From positions 84,931,230-84,995,229 of the forward strand of contig CM030363.1 of NCBI GenBank assembly GCA_017893485.1: a stretch of DNA of 64,000 nt. The letters are read 5' to 3'. Of the stretch, positions 12,701-24,150 are shown piece by piece. Origin of the DNA: Hemerocallis citrina (lineage: Eukaryota; Streptophyta; Magnoliopsida; Asparagales; Asphodelaceae). How positions within the stretch are numbered: the first letter of the stretch is position 1; each line of letters opens with the position of its first letter. Made by a program: the position numbers and the translations under genes. The notes under the pieces are model-generated. The model was not told the DNA's origin. It worked only from the letters and a program-made list of their open reading frames with translations, and ran no database searches.

Positions 12701-13602
12701 AGCAACTAAGTTCGGCATTTGAGATGAAAGATTTGGGGGCCGCCAAAAAGATTCTCGGGATGGAGATCACAAGGGATAGGTCCAAAAGAAAGTTGTTTCT
12801 TTCACAAAAGAGTTTTGCCGAGAAAGTGCTACGCCGTTTTGGCATGGAGAAAGCGAAAGTTGTTTCAACACCTCTTGCGGCGCATTTCAAGCTTTCGGCC
12901 GCTTTAAGCCCAAAATCCGATGATGAGAAGAAATATATGGAAAAGGTTCCATATTCGAGTGCGGTTGGGAGTCTCATGTACTTGATGGTGTGCACTCGAC
13001 TCGACATTGCTCAAGCCGTTAGTGCGGTAAGTAGATATCTCTCTTGTCCTGGGAAAGGGCATTGGAAAGCGGTGAAGTGGATCTTCTGCTATTTGAGAGG
13101 TACTATTGATGCTTGTTTGGAGTTTGGTAATGGCAAGAAACTGACGGGCTTTGTGGATGCGGATTTTGCGGGTGATTTGGACAAGAGGCGTTCCTTGACG
13201 GGTTATGTTTTTACCCTTGGAGATTGTGCAATTAGTTGGAAGTCTACACTTCAAGCCACCGTTGCACTCTCAAGTACTGAGGTCGAATATATGGCAATTA
13301 CTGAGGCTATTAAGGAGGCTATTTGGCTCAAGGCGTTTGTTGGTGAGATGTCTTCACAAGAGGGTCCTATTACGGTGTTTTGTGACAACCAAAGCGCGAT
13401 TCATTTGACTAAGGACCGCATGTACCAAGAGAAGATGAAGCACATTAACATTCGATACCATTTTGTTCGAGATGTGATCTCGAAAGGCAAGGTTGCCGTG
13501 AATAAGATTAGTACTGAATCGAATCCGGCCGATATGCTCACAAAGCCTCTTCCAATTGCAAAGTTCAAGCTTTGTTCAAGTTTGATGTCGGTTTGTTTCT
13601 AG
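9761..13602 (+). pseudogene. Copia gag-pol polyprotein, broken
   Basis: The likely start is Met 9761 (MDMSEKYDIEKYDGKTSF). A UBN2-type GAG follows, then a CCHC zinc knuckle at 10447-10488 (CNYCKKKGHIKADC) and an aspartic protease with DTGAS at 10624. The GAG-pre-integrase histidines lie near 11020-11040. The integrase catalytic triad has Asp at 11206, Asp at 11398 and Glu at 11506, giving exact D-x35-E spacing. The reverse transcriptase carries YVDD at 12643-12654, and RNase H spans about 13140-13550. The breaks are an in-frame stop at 9980-9982, a frameshift near 10290-10310, a stop at 11293-11295 in integrase and a stop at 12658-12660 just after YVDD. From 10297 to 13602 the frame is otherwise continuous. 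The element cannot make its own enzymes but retains cis signals. Confidence 0.95.
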
Positions 13603-13724
13603 CTAGTTTGAGCTAGTTTTGTTTCTAGCATGTTGCTAGTATATCTTTATATTTACCTTTGTTTAGGTTATGTTTGCTTTATATTTTAGTTTGTTTTAGA
13701 TGCAATTTGGTTCAAGGTGGAGAT

Positions 13725-13921
13725 TGTTATGTTATGACCCAATTGCTGTTAGGGCCCATTGGACTTTGTATCTTCACATATGTAAGTTTTGAATCAAAGG
13801 AAATAATCAATCAACATTTTTGCCCTATCTCTCTCTCTCCTACAGCCGGCTCCTTATTATTCCTCTCTTCTCTTCATCTTCTCAAAACCCTAACAATCCA
13901 CAACCCATTCAAATCCTAACA
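13725..13921 (+). repeat. Copia 3' LTR
   Basis: A 197-bp copy of the 5' LTR, directly preceded by AAGGTGGAGAT and followed by the duplicated target TCTAT. Confidence 0.95.
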
Positions 13922-13959
13922 TCTATGTATAAAATTTCCCCCCTTATTATACGAAAAGG

Positions 13960-14340
13960 GCATATCTGTTACTTTAAAAAATATTGCTAGTCTAGAGGAC
14001 GAGTTGTTGAGAAACTTCTTGCTTGAGATTCAATTGGTTCTTAAACTTGTTCATGCCATTTCTATGCATATATATTCTAAAAGTGTGATTGAATTGTTAA
14101 AACAAGATAAGGTTACTACGAAATGCAATTGACATATGCAATTGAGATTTGCGTTTGTGAAAGAACTTATTGGTGTTTATATTGTTTAAATTTTGTGAAA
14201 TCTGAAAAGAATTTGGCAAACCACTTGACAAAGGGTCTTTGTAGGTGTAGAGTCCTAGATACATCGAGGGGAATGGGTTGAGTCCATTTTGAGAGCATCG
14301 ACAGTGGCAACCCAACCAATTCATTTGAATTTATTCCATG
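13960..14340 (+). pseudogene. Older copia element, RNase H tail
   Basis: Broken translation near 14110-14290 reads like the end of a copia RNase H: HMQLRFAFVKELIG, then FVKSEKNLANHLTKGLCR and SRGMG. It is a different lineage from the young element to its left, which inserted at its edge. Stops and shifts are frequent. The sequence after 14340 is untranslated 3' region leading to a probable LTR. Confidence 0.7.
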
Positions 14341-14922
14341 AAAAGGTTCAATGTGGTAGAAACAAGCTGGATGATATTTTTTGTGGAACACTGACATTGG
14401 AGTTATACTCCTGTGTAGAGAGAGCATAATTTCTAGCCACACTCCCATTCATATGATGAAAGTGTTCAGAAAATGTGAACAATTATGGTGAGTTTAAACC
14501 CGTAATGATGTCAAAAGACATATATTTGCAAGGTCTTAGTTCACGTATACCTCTGGAGGATTTCACCTGTGTGGGAGTAATCCTGAAGCCGTGATTGTGG
14601 GAATGTATCCCTAATAGCTTTCATGAAATGGTATTTGTGAGCATGGCTGATTAACGCTCCTACCTGGTATCCCACTGATTAACAGATATTGTGTGCTTTT
14701 GTCAATTTCCGGTCAAGGGACTTAATTCAAGGTCTAGTCCATTATGTTCCCTCGGTTTGTGATGAATGCCACTAAGTAAAGATTCAAAGCCGGAAGCTAC
14801 CCTTACCCAATCCACAATATTTCTTATAGTGAAGCTCATCTGTCATCGGAAGCAAATCGAACGATCGGGCACGAATCTCAGAGGATCACATTGCAGCAGA
14901 CGTTGAGAGAGTGTGGGATGCA

Positions 14923-15240
14923 TGTTGAATGGGTCAAACAACAGTGACGGGCCTATTGAACGGGTCTCGTGAAATTCTGTTTTGGGCTGATTTTTTGGAG
15001 ACTTTAATGGAAATATTGTTTCTTTGGGGTGAATTTATGGAGAGTTCAACGGGGAATTTGCTTTTAGCCGTTAGGGCCTTCTCCTATGTAAATATATCTT
15101 ACATTCTACTCTAATAATCATCATTAAAAAAAAAGAATCCAATCTCTCTCTAATCAAGCCAAGCCTCAAGGCTCTCTCACTATCTACTCCAATATATTCT
15201 CTCCTTTTCATGTTTTATTTTTCTATCAATTATCCAAACA
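14923..15240 (+). mobile_element. Probable LTR of the older copia element
   Basis: Purine-rich GAGAGTGTGGGAT precedes TGTTGAATGGG, the expected polypurine tract then LTR start. A TATCTTAC-type leader and a ...CCAAACA end at 15240 give about 318 bp. TAATATCATCAATCTGAGC follows, a poor match to the TGGTATCAGAGC primer site. The internal boundary is uncertain because no partner LTR was found. Confidence 0.45.
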
Positions 15241-15329
15241 TAATATCATCAATCTGAGCATTATTTGTCAGGATATTCCTACACTCTTGGCCGTGTACGA
15301 CATAGTATTCGGCGGTATTAGATCTTCCT

Positions 15330-16345
15330 ACACTCTTTGAGCAAAGACTTAAAGTAGTAGTGAGTAGAAAATGTAAATGTAGCAAAATATAAAGACTGCG
15401 AGTCTGCAAAAACTCGAAGCAGCAGCAATCGAAATGTAGCAAAAATGTAGAAAAATATGGGAAAGATTCAAAGACTGCTAATACTCAAAGTAGCAATGGA
15501 AATAATTCCTCATGTAGCAAAATGTAAAGACTGCAAAGAGCCAAAGGCTGAAAGCAGCAGTGAGTACCAAAATGTAAATGTAGCAAAATATAAAGACTGC
15601 GAGTCTGCGAAGACTCAAAGCAGCAAAGAAGCAGCAATCGAAATGTAGCAAAAAATGTAGGGAAAATGTAGAAAAATGTGGGAAAGAGCCAATTAGCCAA
15701 AGACTGCCAATACTCAAAGTAGCAGTGAAGCAACAATCAAAATGTAGCAAAATACAGTGAAGCGATAATCATAAAGCTCAGATTAGATTATTTCATCACT
15801 AGTCACTCCTATAAATCATTAAATAAATCATAAATGAATCATAGTGTGCAACTTCAGAAACATAATCCATCTCCTCATCACTTATAAACAATATAAAGAC
15901 AGAATGTTGCTACTGCAAAATCTCAGAGTAGCAGAAACTACATTTACATTTTTGTTGCTTCACTGCTACTTTGAGTATTGGCCGTCATTGAATCATTCCC
16001 ACATTTTTCTACATTTTAAGATTGCTTTTTCTTTGCTGCTTTGAGTCTTCGCAGACTCGCATTCTTTATATTTTGTTATATTTACATAATCCATCTCATC
16101 ATCACTTATAAACAATAAGGAAAAATTGCTGCTACTGCAAAATCTCAGTGTAGCAAAGACTAGTCACTATGGATGTTCATAGTATGGTTAAACAGATTAC
16201 CGAACCGTAATTTGGCAATTGAATACACAAATAAAGCTCAGATTGGATTATTTCATCACTAGTCACTCCTATAAATTATTAAATCAATGAATCATAGTGT
16301 GCAACTTCAGAAACATAATCCATCTCATCATCGCTTATAAACAAT
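15330..16345. repeat. Complex direct and inverted repeat cluster (foldback)
   Basis: Direct copies of a ~200-bp unit lie at 15359 and 15560 (GTAAATGTAGCAAAATATAAAGACTGCGAGTCTGC). Their reverse complement appears at about 15940-16085, with GCAGACTCGCATTCTTTATATTTTG. A ~100-bp segment beginning AGCTCAGATTRGATTATTTCATCAC is repeated at 15774 and 16234, and CATAATCCATCTC is repeated at 15861, 16085 and 16313. The ORFs here are repeat artefacts. The cluster could fold into a long hairpin. I could not assign it to a transposon family. Confidence 0.75.
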
Positions 16346-16737
16346 GAGAAATTGTAATCTCATCATGCAGTTGGCAAAAATCAAACTATTAAAGAAAGCA
16401 TGATCCAATGATATTATATAATCTCCAAATTTAGTAAAAATAAAAACTTGCATAATAAAGTCATAGTTCATACTTTGTAGTTCGTAAACCAAACATTAAA
16501 AATAAAATAGACTTCTAAGGCTCACAACATGAACCACCACCAATCGAACTATCAAATCAACCAAACCACGAACCACTATACAATGAAGTGTGAACAGTCC
16601 TACTTGTAAATTATTCTGAAGCCAAGTTCTGTCTGACGATACATGTCCAAACATACATATTTGGAACCAGGAAATACTCATCTAGTTTGATTTAGTGAAT
16701 ACAAATCTTTAAAATTCAGTGAAATCTTTAAAGCTGC

Positions 16738-17395
16738 AGATAGGTGTATATGGCAAAAGAAATTAGAACAAGTGAAACAGTGGCCCTGAAAAAAAAAATA
16801 GAATGGACAATGAGAGAGAAGGGGTATGTATTTTATATATAGTTCATTTTGATAAATCTTTTCTACTGAAAATGTTTCACCACTGTGTCCTAGCTAAAAA
16901 TTTTATGATTTTGCAGTTCCCTATAACAGCAATACGGGAGATAAAAATTCTGAGGAAGCTTCACCACGATAATGTTAATCAGCTGAAAGAGATTGTCACT
17001 TCTCCAGATTATTCTCCTTACTATTTAGTGACAACTCATATAAAATACCTTGAATATGTTCCACTCACACCTTATTACATAGACATTATTTATTACCTTG
17101 TCTCGAGTTATAGTCCATGACCTTATTTTATTCTTTTAAATATTTCCCAGGATTTGAAAGGGATGAGCAAGGAAGACCAGGTGAACTATCCACATTCTTT
17201 TCTCCCCATCTATTTCTCTGAGTGTTAATAATTTTCCCAATGGGTTAAATGGGAGAAATCAAATGCCTTATTAATTTTGCAAGCATAGATGGCAACAAAT
17301 ACAAGGGGAGCATTTATATGGTGTTTGAATACATGGATCATGACCTAACGGACCTTTCAGATCGTCCTGGAATGCGATTTATAGTGCCTCAGATA
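16738..17395 (+). pseudogene. CDKC-type cyclin-dependent kinase gene fragment, introns kept
   Basis: Four exon pieces read as the N-lobe of a plant C-type cyclin-dependent kinase, whose relatives phosphorylate the RNA polymerase II tail. Exon to 16823: VYMAKEIRTSETVALKK...MDNEREG, donor GTATGT at 16824. Exon from 16917 (acceptor TTTTGCAG): FPITAIREIKILRKLHHDNV, then KEIVTSP. Exon 17151-17180: FERDEQGRP, donor GTGAAC. Exon from 17289: GNKYKGSIYMVFEYMDHDL, then RPGMRF and VPQI. An A-run in the first exon shifts frame, and the donor after TSP is lost. The P-loop exon and the whole catalytic C-lobe are missing, so it is a captured or left-behind fragment. Confidence 0.85.
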
Positions 17396-17540
17396 GAGAT
17401 TTCTAACAAATGAATATGAAATAGTGTAATGAATACAAAAGTAATACCTAAATGCTCAAAGCCTTTTGTTATATCTTCTAAGGTTTTAATTGAAATTTCT
17501 ATATTTCTGTATACTAAGGATGAATTAGAATGGATCTAAT

Positions 17541-17542
<2 letters not shown>

Positions 17543-17573
<31 letters not shown>
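17543..17573. repeat. (TA)n tract, left of MITE
   Basis: About 15 AT units end directly at the MITE border. The matching right tract is 17933-17971. Confidence 0.9.
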
Positions 17574-17576
<3 letters not shown>

Positions 17577-17930
17577 AGCCCTTCGGTTGAGAACTAATTT
17601 TGGTGAGAACTCCGTGAGAACTCACGTAGTAGACCCCCCATGAAAAATCCGAACCGACCATCTCGTTCTACATGCCTTAGATAGCATAACATAAAGAATT
17701 CAAATAATTTGAAGTTCGTTTGCTCATCCATCAAATGGAGTAGAATTTTCAGCCATACAATTTTGCGATGATGTAAATCATGGGAAAACGAACTTCAAAT
17801 TATTTGAATTCTTTATGTTATGCCATCTAAGGCATGTAGAACAAGATGGTCGGTTCGGATTTTTCATGGGGGGTCTACTTCGTGAGTTCTCACGGAGTTC
17901 TCACCAAATTAGTTCTCAACCGAAGGGCCA

Positions 17931-17932
<2 letters not shown>
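17574..17932. mobile_element. 359-bp hairpin MITE inserted in a (TA)n tract
   Basis: Left arm GGGAGCCCTTCGGTTGAGAA and right arm (read inverted) GGTGGCCCTTCGGTTGAGAA begin long, nearly perfect inverted repeats of about 150 bp. The loop is about 60 bp (near 17725-17782). Both ends abut TA repeats (17543-17573 and 17933-17971). This fits elements known to target TA microsatellites, such as rice Micron. The ORF at 17815-18060 is an artefact that runs through the TA tract. Confidence 0.9.

Positions 17933-17971
<39 letters not shown>
17933..17971. repeat. (TA)n tract, right of MITE
   Basis: Pure TA repeat abutting the MITE right end. Confidence 0.9.
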
Positions 17972-17974
<3 letters not shown>

Positions 17975-18614
17975 AGGTTTGCCCGTTGACACGTGCCTAC
18001 GGCACGTCTTCGGAACGGTACACCTTATTTGATCATTTAAAAAAATTGGAGGTCGAGTAAATTAATTGAAGTAGTAAACATATTATATGAGAAACTTTTG
18101 GGGGTTCAGCAAAAAACATATTTTATGATTTTTTTGATTTTTTTGAACTTTTTTAAAAGTTTTTAAATTTGTAATTTTTTTAGTTTTTAAATTTTTTATT
18201 TTTTTAAAAAAAATTAAAATTTTATTTTCTAAATTTTTTGAATAGAAGAAGGAGAGAGAGAAAAAAATAATTAAATAAATATAGGAGTTGTTTTGGGTGG
18301 GGTATTTGAATTTGAGTTTTGCAGGGAAACTTTTGGGGGAAAAATATGTTTTGTGAGGTTAGATCTGGACCTTTGATTTTTGGGGGGATTGAAGTAGAAC
18401 CACTTGATAGCTTTCTTTTTGTTTTATTATATATATATATATAATATGGACTCTTATTATTTTATTTACATACTTACTCTAATTAATTTATTAATTTTGT
18501 TAAAGTCATATATAGTTGATTAATCTAACGCTTTGAATTTTTATTTTTAGATGATCGACTATGAGTTTTTAGTGTGTCTCTCTAAATATATATATATATA
18601 TAATAAATTATGTA
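17972..18614. other. AT-rich sequence without gene
   Basis: It contains T-rich runs (18120-18260) and short TA tracts at about 18430-18442 and 18587-18602. I see no gene. Confidence 0.6.
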
Positions 18615-18824
18615 ATGAATGTAACAATATATTATACCATTGGGTGTGGGGATCCTTTAATAGGTTTATGGCCATACTTCTTCCATGAGAAGTCATCCAA
18701 GGTTGTCTCTGCCATCTTCATCCCCACCACCATGGGAACCCTCACTTTCCTCTTCACCATCAACATCCTAACTCTCTCCAATCACAACCGATTAGCCCCT
18801 TCAAATTATACAAAATTTGAATAA
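18615..18824 (+). other. Short unrecognised ORF, possible gene fragment
   Basis: A 69-codon frame has a hydrophobic middle ([20 protein letters not shown]) and base composition less AT-rich than its surroundings. It could be an exon piece of a membrane protein gene. I do not recognise the family, and no splice pattern supports it. Confidence 0.2.
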
Positions 18825-18849
18825 ACATACAAAATATAGAATAAACATA

Positions 18850-19185
18850 GAAATCCTAAACCCTGACTTCACTTACCTTTAAAGATCGAGAGAAGAATTG
18901 TACAAATTCGATGAAAATTGATTCGCAACCCTAACCCTAACAATTTGATTGATGAAGGGAGGCGCCGAAGGGGACGGCTTGTGGCGATGGGGAAAGGAGC
19001 GACGACGAGGGAGGGGAGCAGGGACGACGACTCCGAAGGGGCGGGTGGCGGCGATGGGGGAAGGAGCGACGACGAGGGAGGGGGAAGGGGACGGCGGTGC
19101 CAAAGGGGCGGGTGGCGGCGATTGGGGGGGGGGGGGGATGGCGAGGGTGATGGGGGGAGAGGCAACGAGGGGAGAGTTTGAAAGT

Positions 19186-19232
<47 letters not shown>

Positions 19233-19431
19233 GGGGGATATTTCTATCCATAAAGATACCCCGGCATTTTGCGTAAAAAATGTCGGGATATCCCTAACCT
19301 ACCCCGACGTTTACTAAATACACCGGAGTAGATTTGTGTTTTTTATGCTTTCTATTTTTTGTGTTCTACCTTGGCGTTTCCACCAAAACGCCAGTGTAGA
19401 TTCGCCGAGGTATGCCTCTCTTGTTGTAGTG
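18850..19431 (-). mobile_element. CACTA transposon terminus (truncated element)
   Basis: The end reads ...TTGTTGTAGTG at 19431, the inverse of the CACTACAACA start. Before it lie inverted subterminal words (CCCCGACGTTT, CACCGGAGTAGA, AAAACGCC). The same words precede the CACTA end at 33822, so both belong to one family. Upstream lies a GC-rich leader with two ~68-bp tandem copies (GGAGCGACGACGAGGGAGGG at about 18996 and 19064) and a (GA)n tract at 19187-19228. The other end and the transposase are missing. Long ORFs here on both strands are low-complexity shadows. Confidence 0.7.
19187..19228. repeat. (GA)n microsatellite
   Basis: About 20 uninterrupted GA units in the CACTA leader. Confidence 0.95.
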
Positions 19432-20850
19432 CTCCGATCGCGGTAGATGTCCCACACTGGTCCCGTGCTACCGCAGCCCGCCGACCACCACAACAGCCAT
19501 TGTGGTTGTTGTTGCTACTTCCCCGCTCTCTGTCTCTCTCAGTTTCTACCCGACTGGGCCGAAACCTAGATCCAGGTTCAAACAGAACCAGACCCGATGG
19601 TCCAAACCCGATGTGATCCCATAACCCAACCTGTAGGACTCCAACCTGATTCGTCGCAGCCTTGCCGGATCTGACCCGTTACGCCTTTACCTGACCTGAC
19701 TCGATCCGATCAAGCCAAAACAGCACCCACTGCTATTATGCTGGATCAGACCCGCTGCTGACATCATCTGGTTAGCTGCTGATGTCATCATCCTCCCTTG
19801 CTGACATCATCAGTTTTAGGGTAAATTTTATTTTTTTAAAATTTTTGTTGGCTATGTGATTATTATTTTTCCTCTCCATTTTCGTGCTAGTTCCGGATGA
19901 ATAATTTATTACGGGATAGTGCGTTTAGTCAGTTTTAGATTTTCAAATTGAATTGATCTTTTGCAAGTTAGTTCAACACTCGTGCTTTACTTATATTCAA
20001 GTATAATTTTATTTAAGTTTTATATAGAGGTATGTAACTTTGTCTCTTTTGATACTTTGTTTTATTACTTAGAGGTATTTAATTGTCTGCATAAATACTA
20101 GATAAGATACATGTTATAGAATGATAATTATGATATTTGAAAAATGTTTAGATGCAAATAAGACATTTAAATTGTACGATAAATCATGTTTGATAGAATA
20201 TGATATTTTAGAAGACTCTAATCTTGATAGGTTCGTTTCAAAGTGATTAATGAGATAAAATTTTGTGATAGTTTATGCAATACCTCTAGGTTAGTGGGCT
20301 TAGTAGGATTTATGGTAAAGAAAAAATGGTCTTATAAATTGAAATGGTGGGCTATGTAGAATGGGCCTTGTATAAACTAGTATAGTATAAATAGTATATA
20401 GCATATGGATATGAGATTGAAAAAGTTAGTTCCATATCAGATAAAAGTTTGAGTGAAGAGTGATATAAATAAGGTTGCTTATGATCGCAAAGTGCCTAAC
20501 AAGCTATCTCTTTTAGGTGATGCTAAGTTCAGCAGCAGAGCCGTGAAAAATACCGGTCGTGACTACGGGAATAACCCAGGGTTACTAGACTAGTAGGATG
20601 TATAATTGTTTATAAATTGCCAAATAATTTGGCAGAACTTTTAAAAATTGTTACGTATCGGAAGAAAGTCCAGACTAGGTTAGCTTATATGAAACGCTTT
20701 ATACTGATTTAAGATCAAACTCGGAATATAAACAAGTTAGAGGTGCTTGTCAAACAAGATAGTTGAAGCAAGTTGCACTCTAAAATTTTCTAAGTTCGTG
20801 TCTTAAAGCCAGTTAATTCTAATGCTGATAATTTCTAAATGTTGAAACCT
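19432..20850. other. No clear gene; likely decayed copia 5' region
   Basis: 19440-19800 is C-rich with repeated GACCCG/CCTGACC words. 19830-20850 is AT-rich with many stops. Its position before a copia zinc knuckle and protease suggests a decayed LTR, leader and GAG, but I cannot align it to these. Confidence 0.3.
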
Positions 20851-20859
20851 GTTCCAACT

Positions 20860-23800
20860 TCAGTTAAATGAAAGGGTCAATGCAAAGGGTTGAGATATTG
20901 GGCAGTAGATTGCCGGACATCCAAGAAAACTCCAACTACAGGTCGGTCTGAGAAATTAAATTCGATCGAATAAGGGACCACAAAGTTCATAGGCATGATG
21001 ACTGATTCAAACATTAGAATAAGCAATTATATTTTTAAATTCAGGTGCAACAGTGCATGCAACGAACGAGTGATCCAGCTTGGAGGGGATCAACAAGGCA
21101 AATCAAACTGTGTCCATGGCAAATGGTAGCACAATCCAGGACAAGGAACATGGAGTTGTGAAGCTGCAACACCTGTAAAGTGAAATATTGATTTTACAAA
21201 ATGTTATTTATATTCATAGTTTAACGAAAAAATCTAATTTCAATTGGTAGGCTGTGCAAACTTGGGATGCCTTTCATATGACTAGTGGTAGAACCATATT
21301 AACTGTAAACTCTGATTATTTTTGGGGGTGCTTGCTTTGTAAAAGGTTTAATAGATGAATTGTACCATGTTAGCAATAGTATTTCAATGGACTCAATAAC
21401 TATATGTTGTAGATTACAACATGTGAATTATTGTAAAATGCAATATATTTCTAAAATTAACTTGTACTTTACCTCTGGATACAAGCATGAAATTTGACAA
21501 ATGTGATGTGTGTGAACAAACCAACTTGACACACACAACTGCTGGAACTTATACACTCTGATATTTGTGATTTTAATGCTTTTCAAACTCATAGAAGTAA
21601 AAAGTATTTGATAATATTTATTGACTCAATTTTGTCATATTTATTTGCTAAAATCTGAATATGACGTACTTGATGTATTCCAAATCTTTAAAGAACATGT
21701 GGAAAATCAACTTGATTCTAATTACAAGATTTAGAAGTGACAGAGGGAGAAAATATGTATCTAGAGAATTCCAATAATTTTTATAATAACATGGATTAGT
21801 TGCAGAAACTACAACCCGTTATTCACCTCAATTAAATGGAATCGCAGAACGTAAGAACATGACACTAACTGAAATGTTAAACTCTATGATTCTAAGACCA
21901 TCTCCAACCATGATAACCATATCTTATTTTTAGCCAAAATAGCCAATTTAGAAAGAAAAATTTGCTCCAACGGGACTCGTCAAACCACTCACCAAAATAG
22001 ATATCTCAAATTTAATTGCCAAATCTGACGAGTTTGTATCAGTCGCCACAAACTTCTCTTCCGCTCTTTCTGCATCTCAAAACCTAACAAAAATAATTGC
22101 CATATGAAGAAATCACGATCAGAAAGAATATAATTAAAAAAATCATGATCGAAAAAAAACTGTGATCGAAGAAATTTTTGCAATCGAAGTAAAAAATTGC
22201 GTTCGAAGAATAAAATCGAGATAGAAAAAAATCATGATCGAAGAAAATCATGATCAGAGAAATTTCCACGATCTGAACGAAAAAAAAAATCATTTTTGGG
22301 ATCTCAAATCGCTAGAAATCGAGATTCCAGTATTTTTTTTGGCCATTAAAAATTGGGTTGGTTTTTTGTTTGTATATTTGGGCTTTAATTATATGTATAT
22401 TTGGGCTTTAACCGTTTGGATTTTAAAAATATTTAATAACTAGCATGGTTGGAGCAGAGATTTTTTTGCTCGCCAAATTATCCAGTTGTTCTCCTTTTGG
22501 CTACTTATCGAGCCAAAGTAGCTAGCATAGTTGGAGATGCTCTTACCAACTGGTTGACCATCGAGTTAGTGGGGGGAAGTTACGTTAGCAGCAAATTGCA
22601 TTCTAAATAAACCGTCACTTGCTAAACTATCTATTGCACCTTATGAGATTTGGTTTATACGGTCTCCTAATTTGAATAACTTAAATTAGGGTTGTGTTGC
22701 ATATGTTAAAATTCCATATCTCAAAATGACTAAACTAGGGATTAGAACGATCACATGTGTATACAGTGGTAGGGCCAGAAGACAGTCTTGTAGACATATA
22801 TTTGGATTCATCAACTAATCATGTGATAGAGTTGAGAGATGTCGCTTGTTTTGAGAATGTATTTCTTGAAGATGGACACATTACGCAATTACAGACTCAG
22901 AGTTAGTAACTAGGCAAACTGGTAATGCCATGGATATTGACCCCATATCACTCACTGAAAGTCAAATAAAAACTAGGTAAATTTTCATAATAGGGAGAAC
23001 ACCTAAGAATATGGTAATGATTTCATCACTTATAGCTTAGAAAACGATCCTACTACTTATGAAGAAGTAGTAAAACATAAAGATTCATGCTTGTGGATGG
23101 AGGCAATAAAAGATGAGATGGTTTCTTTGTTGCATAATGGTGGTTGAACTTTCGTTGATATTCCAAAAGGGGTAAAGGTCATAGGATGTAAATCGATACT
23201 TAAAAAGAAACTTAACCCTGAGAACACAGCTGATAAATATAAAACACATTTGGTAGCAAAATGGTACACACAAGTACATGGAATTGATTATTTTGATGTT
23301 TATTCACCTATTTGACATCAGGCTAGTATTAGAATTGTGTTAGCTCTTGCTTCTATTAGAATTGTGTTAAAACTAATTTTCTTTAATGATGATCTCACTG
23401 AATAAACTACATGCAACAACCTGAATGATTTGTGATGGACGGCCAAGAAAAGAAACTATGCAAATTGATCAAATCCCTATATGGTCTTAAACATGCACCA
23501 AAACTATGACATGAAATGTTTGATAAGGCTGATAGAAAGCTATGATTTGAATCAAGTTTATCTGAAAAATGCCAATACATTATTAATAATTGTGATGGAG
23601 TTGTGTTGGTTTGCTTATATGTTGATGACATGTTGATATGTGACATTGATATTAAAATTAATGTAGTCAAAACTAAAGCATCTAACATGAACGACTTTGG
23701 GATAGTGAACACTTTTTTAGGTATAAAAGTGGACGTTAACAAATAAGAATTACACTTAGTCAGTCACACCACATAGGTTCACTATTGGAACGGTGGGGAT

Positions 23801-23940
23801 ACATTGGTAGAAAAACCATAGGAACTCCTTATGATAATACTAATAAATTGAAGCCTAATTTAGGTAATCCTATTAGACATCTTGATTATTCTTAGCTAAC
23901 TAGTAGTCTAATGTATGTTGTGATATGCACAAGGCCATAA
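20860..23940 (+). pseudogene. Old Ty1/copia pol, decayed and split by a MITE
   Basis: Fragments appear in the correct order. A zinc-knuckle remnant lies near 20885-20930 (CKGLRYWAVDCRTSKK). The protease lies near 21040-21180 (SGATVHATN, then QTVSMANGST). The integrase third-acid region lies near 21800-21890 (YSPQLNGIAERKNMTLTEML). Integrase then continues at 22560-22680 (ANCILNKPSLAKL, then IAPYEIW). RT follows at 23060-23330 (HKDSCLWMEAIKDEM, then GVKVIGCKSILKKKL) and 23430-23740 with YVDD near 23620. Stops and shifts are dense throughout. The MITE at 21893-22545 interrupts integrase. No LTRs were recognised. Confidence 0.8.
21893..22545. mobile_element. ~650-bp MITE with CATCTCCAAC terminal repeats
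   Basis: The left end TAAGACCATCTCCAACCATG and inverted right end TAAGAGCATCTCCAACTATG form the terminal repeats. It sits inside copia integrase; the coding sense resumes on the other side (22546 onward), which confirms an insertion. The ends and short TA-type target resemble PIF/Harbinger (Tourist-like) MITEs. The inside is a degenerate repeat of ATCATGATCGAAGAAA words without coding capacity. Confidence 0.75.
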
Positions 23941-24106
23941 AAACTTGAGGGGTTTAGAATAATTACCATAAGCTGGCGGTTTGATACGTGGTATGATGCC
24001 TATGCATAAACTTTCGTACGTCGTTTGACTTGGAGTGATTAAAATGCCTAAAATATAAATCAGAGTCAATAGAAAGATTCAACAAAATTCCTCGGTAAGT
24101 AAAATG

Positions 24107-24117
24107 GTCCCATCTCG
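24107..24117 (+). promoter_or_regulatory. snRNA upstream sequence element (USE)
   Basis: GTCCCATCTCG matches the plant USE consensus RTCCCACATCG at 9 of 11 positions. It lies 76 bp upstream of the U1 5' end. Confidence 0.8.
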
Positions 24118-24150
24118 GTTTTATAAGAGAATTGGAGAAATTGGAATGCG

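Larger units (their letters stand above)
9133..13921 (+). mobile_element. Near-complete Ty1/copia retrotransposon
   Basis: The two LTRs are 197 bp each (9133-9329 and 13725-13921), start TGTTATG and end CTAACA. I count 7 differences between them (about 3.6%). The target duplication TCTAT is perfect (9128-9132 and 13922-13926). The primer-binding site TGGTATCAGAGCC (9333-9345) matches initiator tRNA-Met, and the polypurine tract AAGGTGGAGAT lies at 13714-13724. A single gag-pol frame lies between, with domain order GAG-PR-IN-RT-RH. The sequence resembles the Tork/Tnt1 group. At a commonly used plant rate of 1.3e-8 per site per year the LTR divergence would mean roughly 1.4 million years; that rate is an assumption. 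Confidence 0.97.

Noticed and set aside
10384..13254. Several minus-strand frames of 60-160 codons
   Set aside because: Antisense shadows of copia gag-pol.
15330..15770. CRISPR-like array
   Set aside because: Repeat units are long, diverged and without regular spacers, and the setting is a plant nuclear genome.
18869..19317. Overlapping frames on both strands rich in Pro/Ser or Gly/Arg
   Set aside because: GC-rich tandem repeats and the (GA)n tract in the CACTA leader give open frames on both strands.
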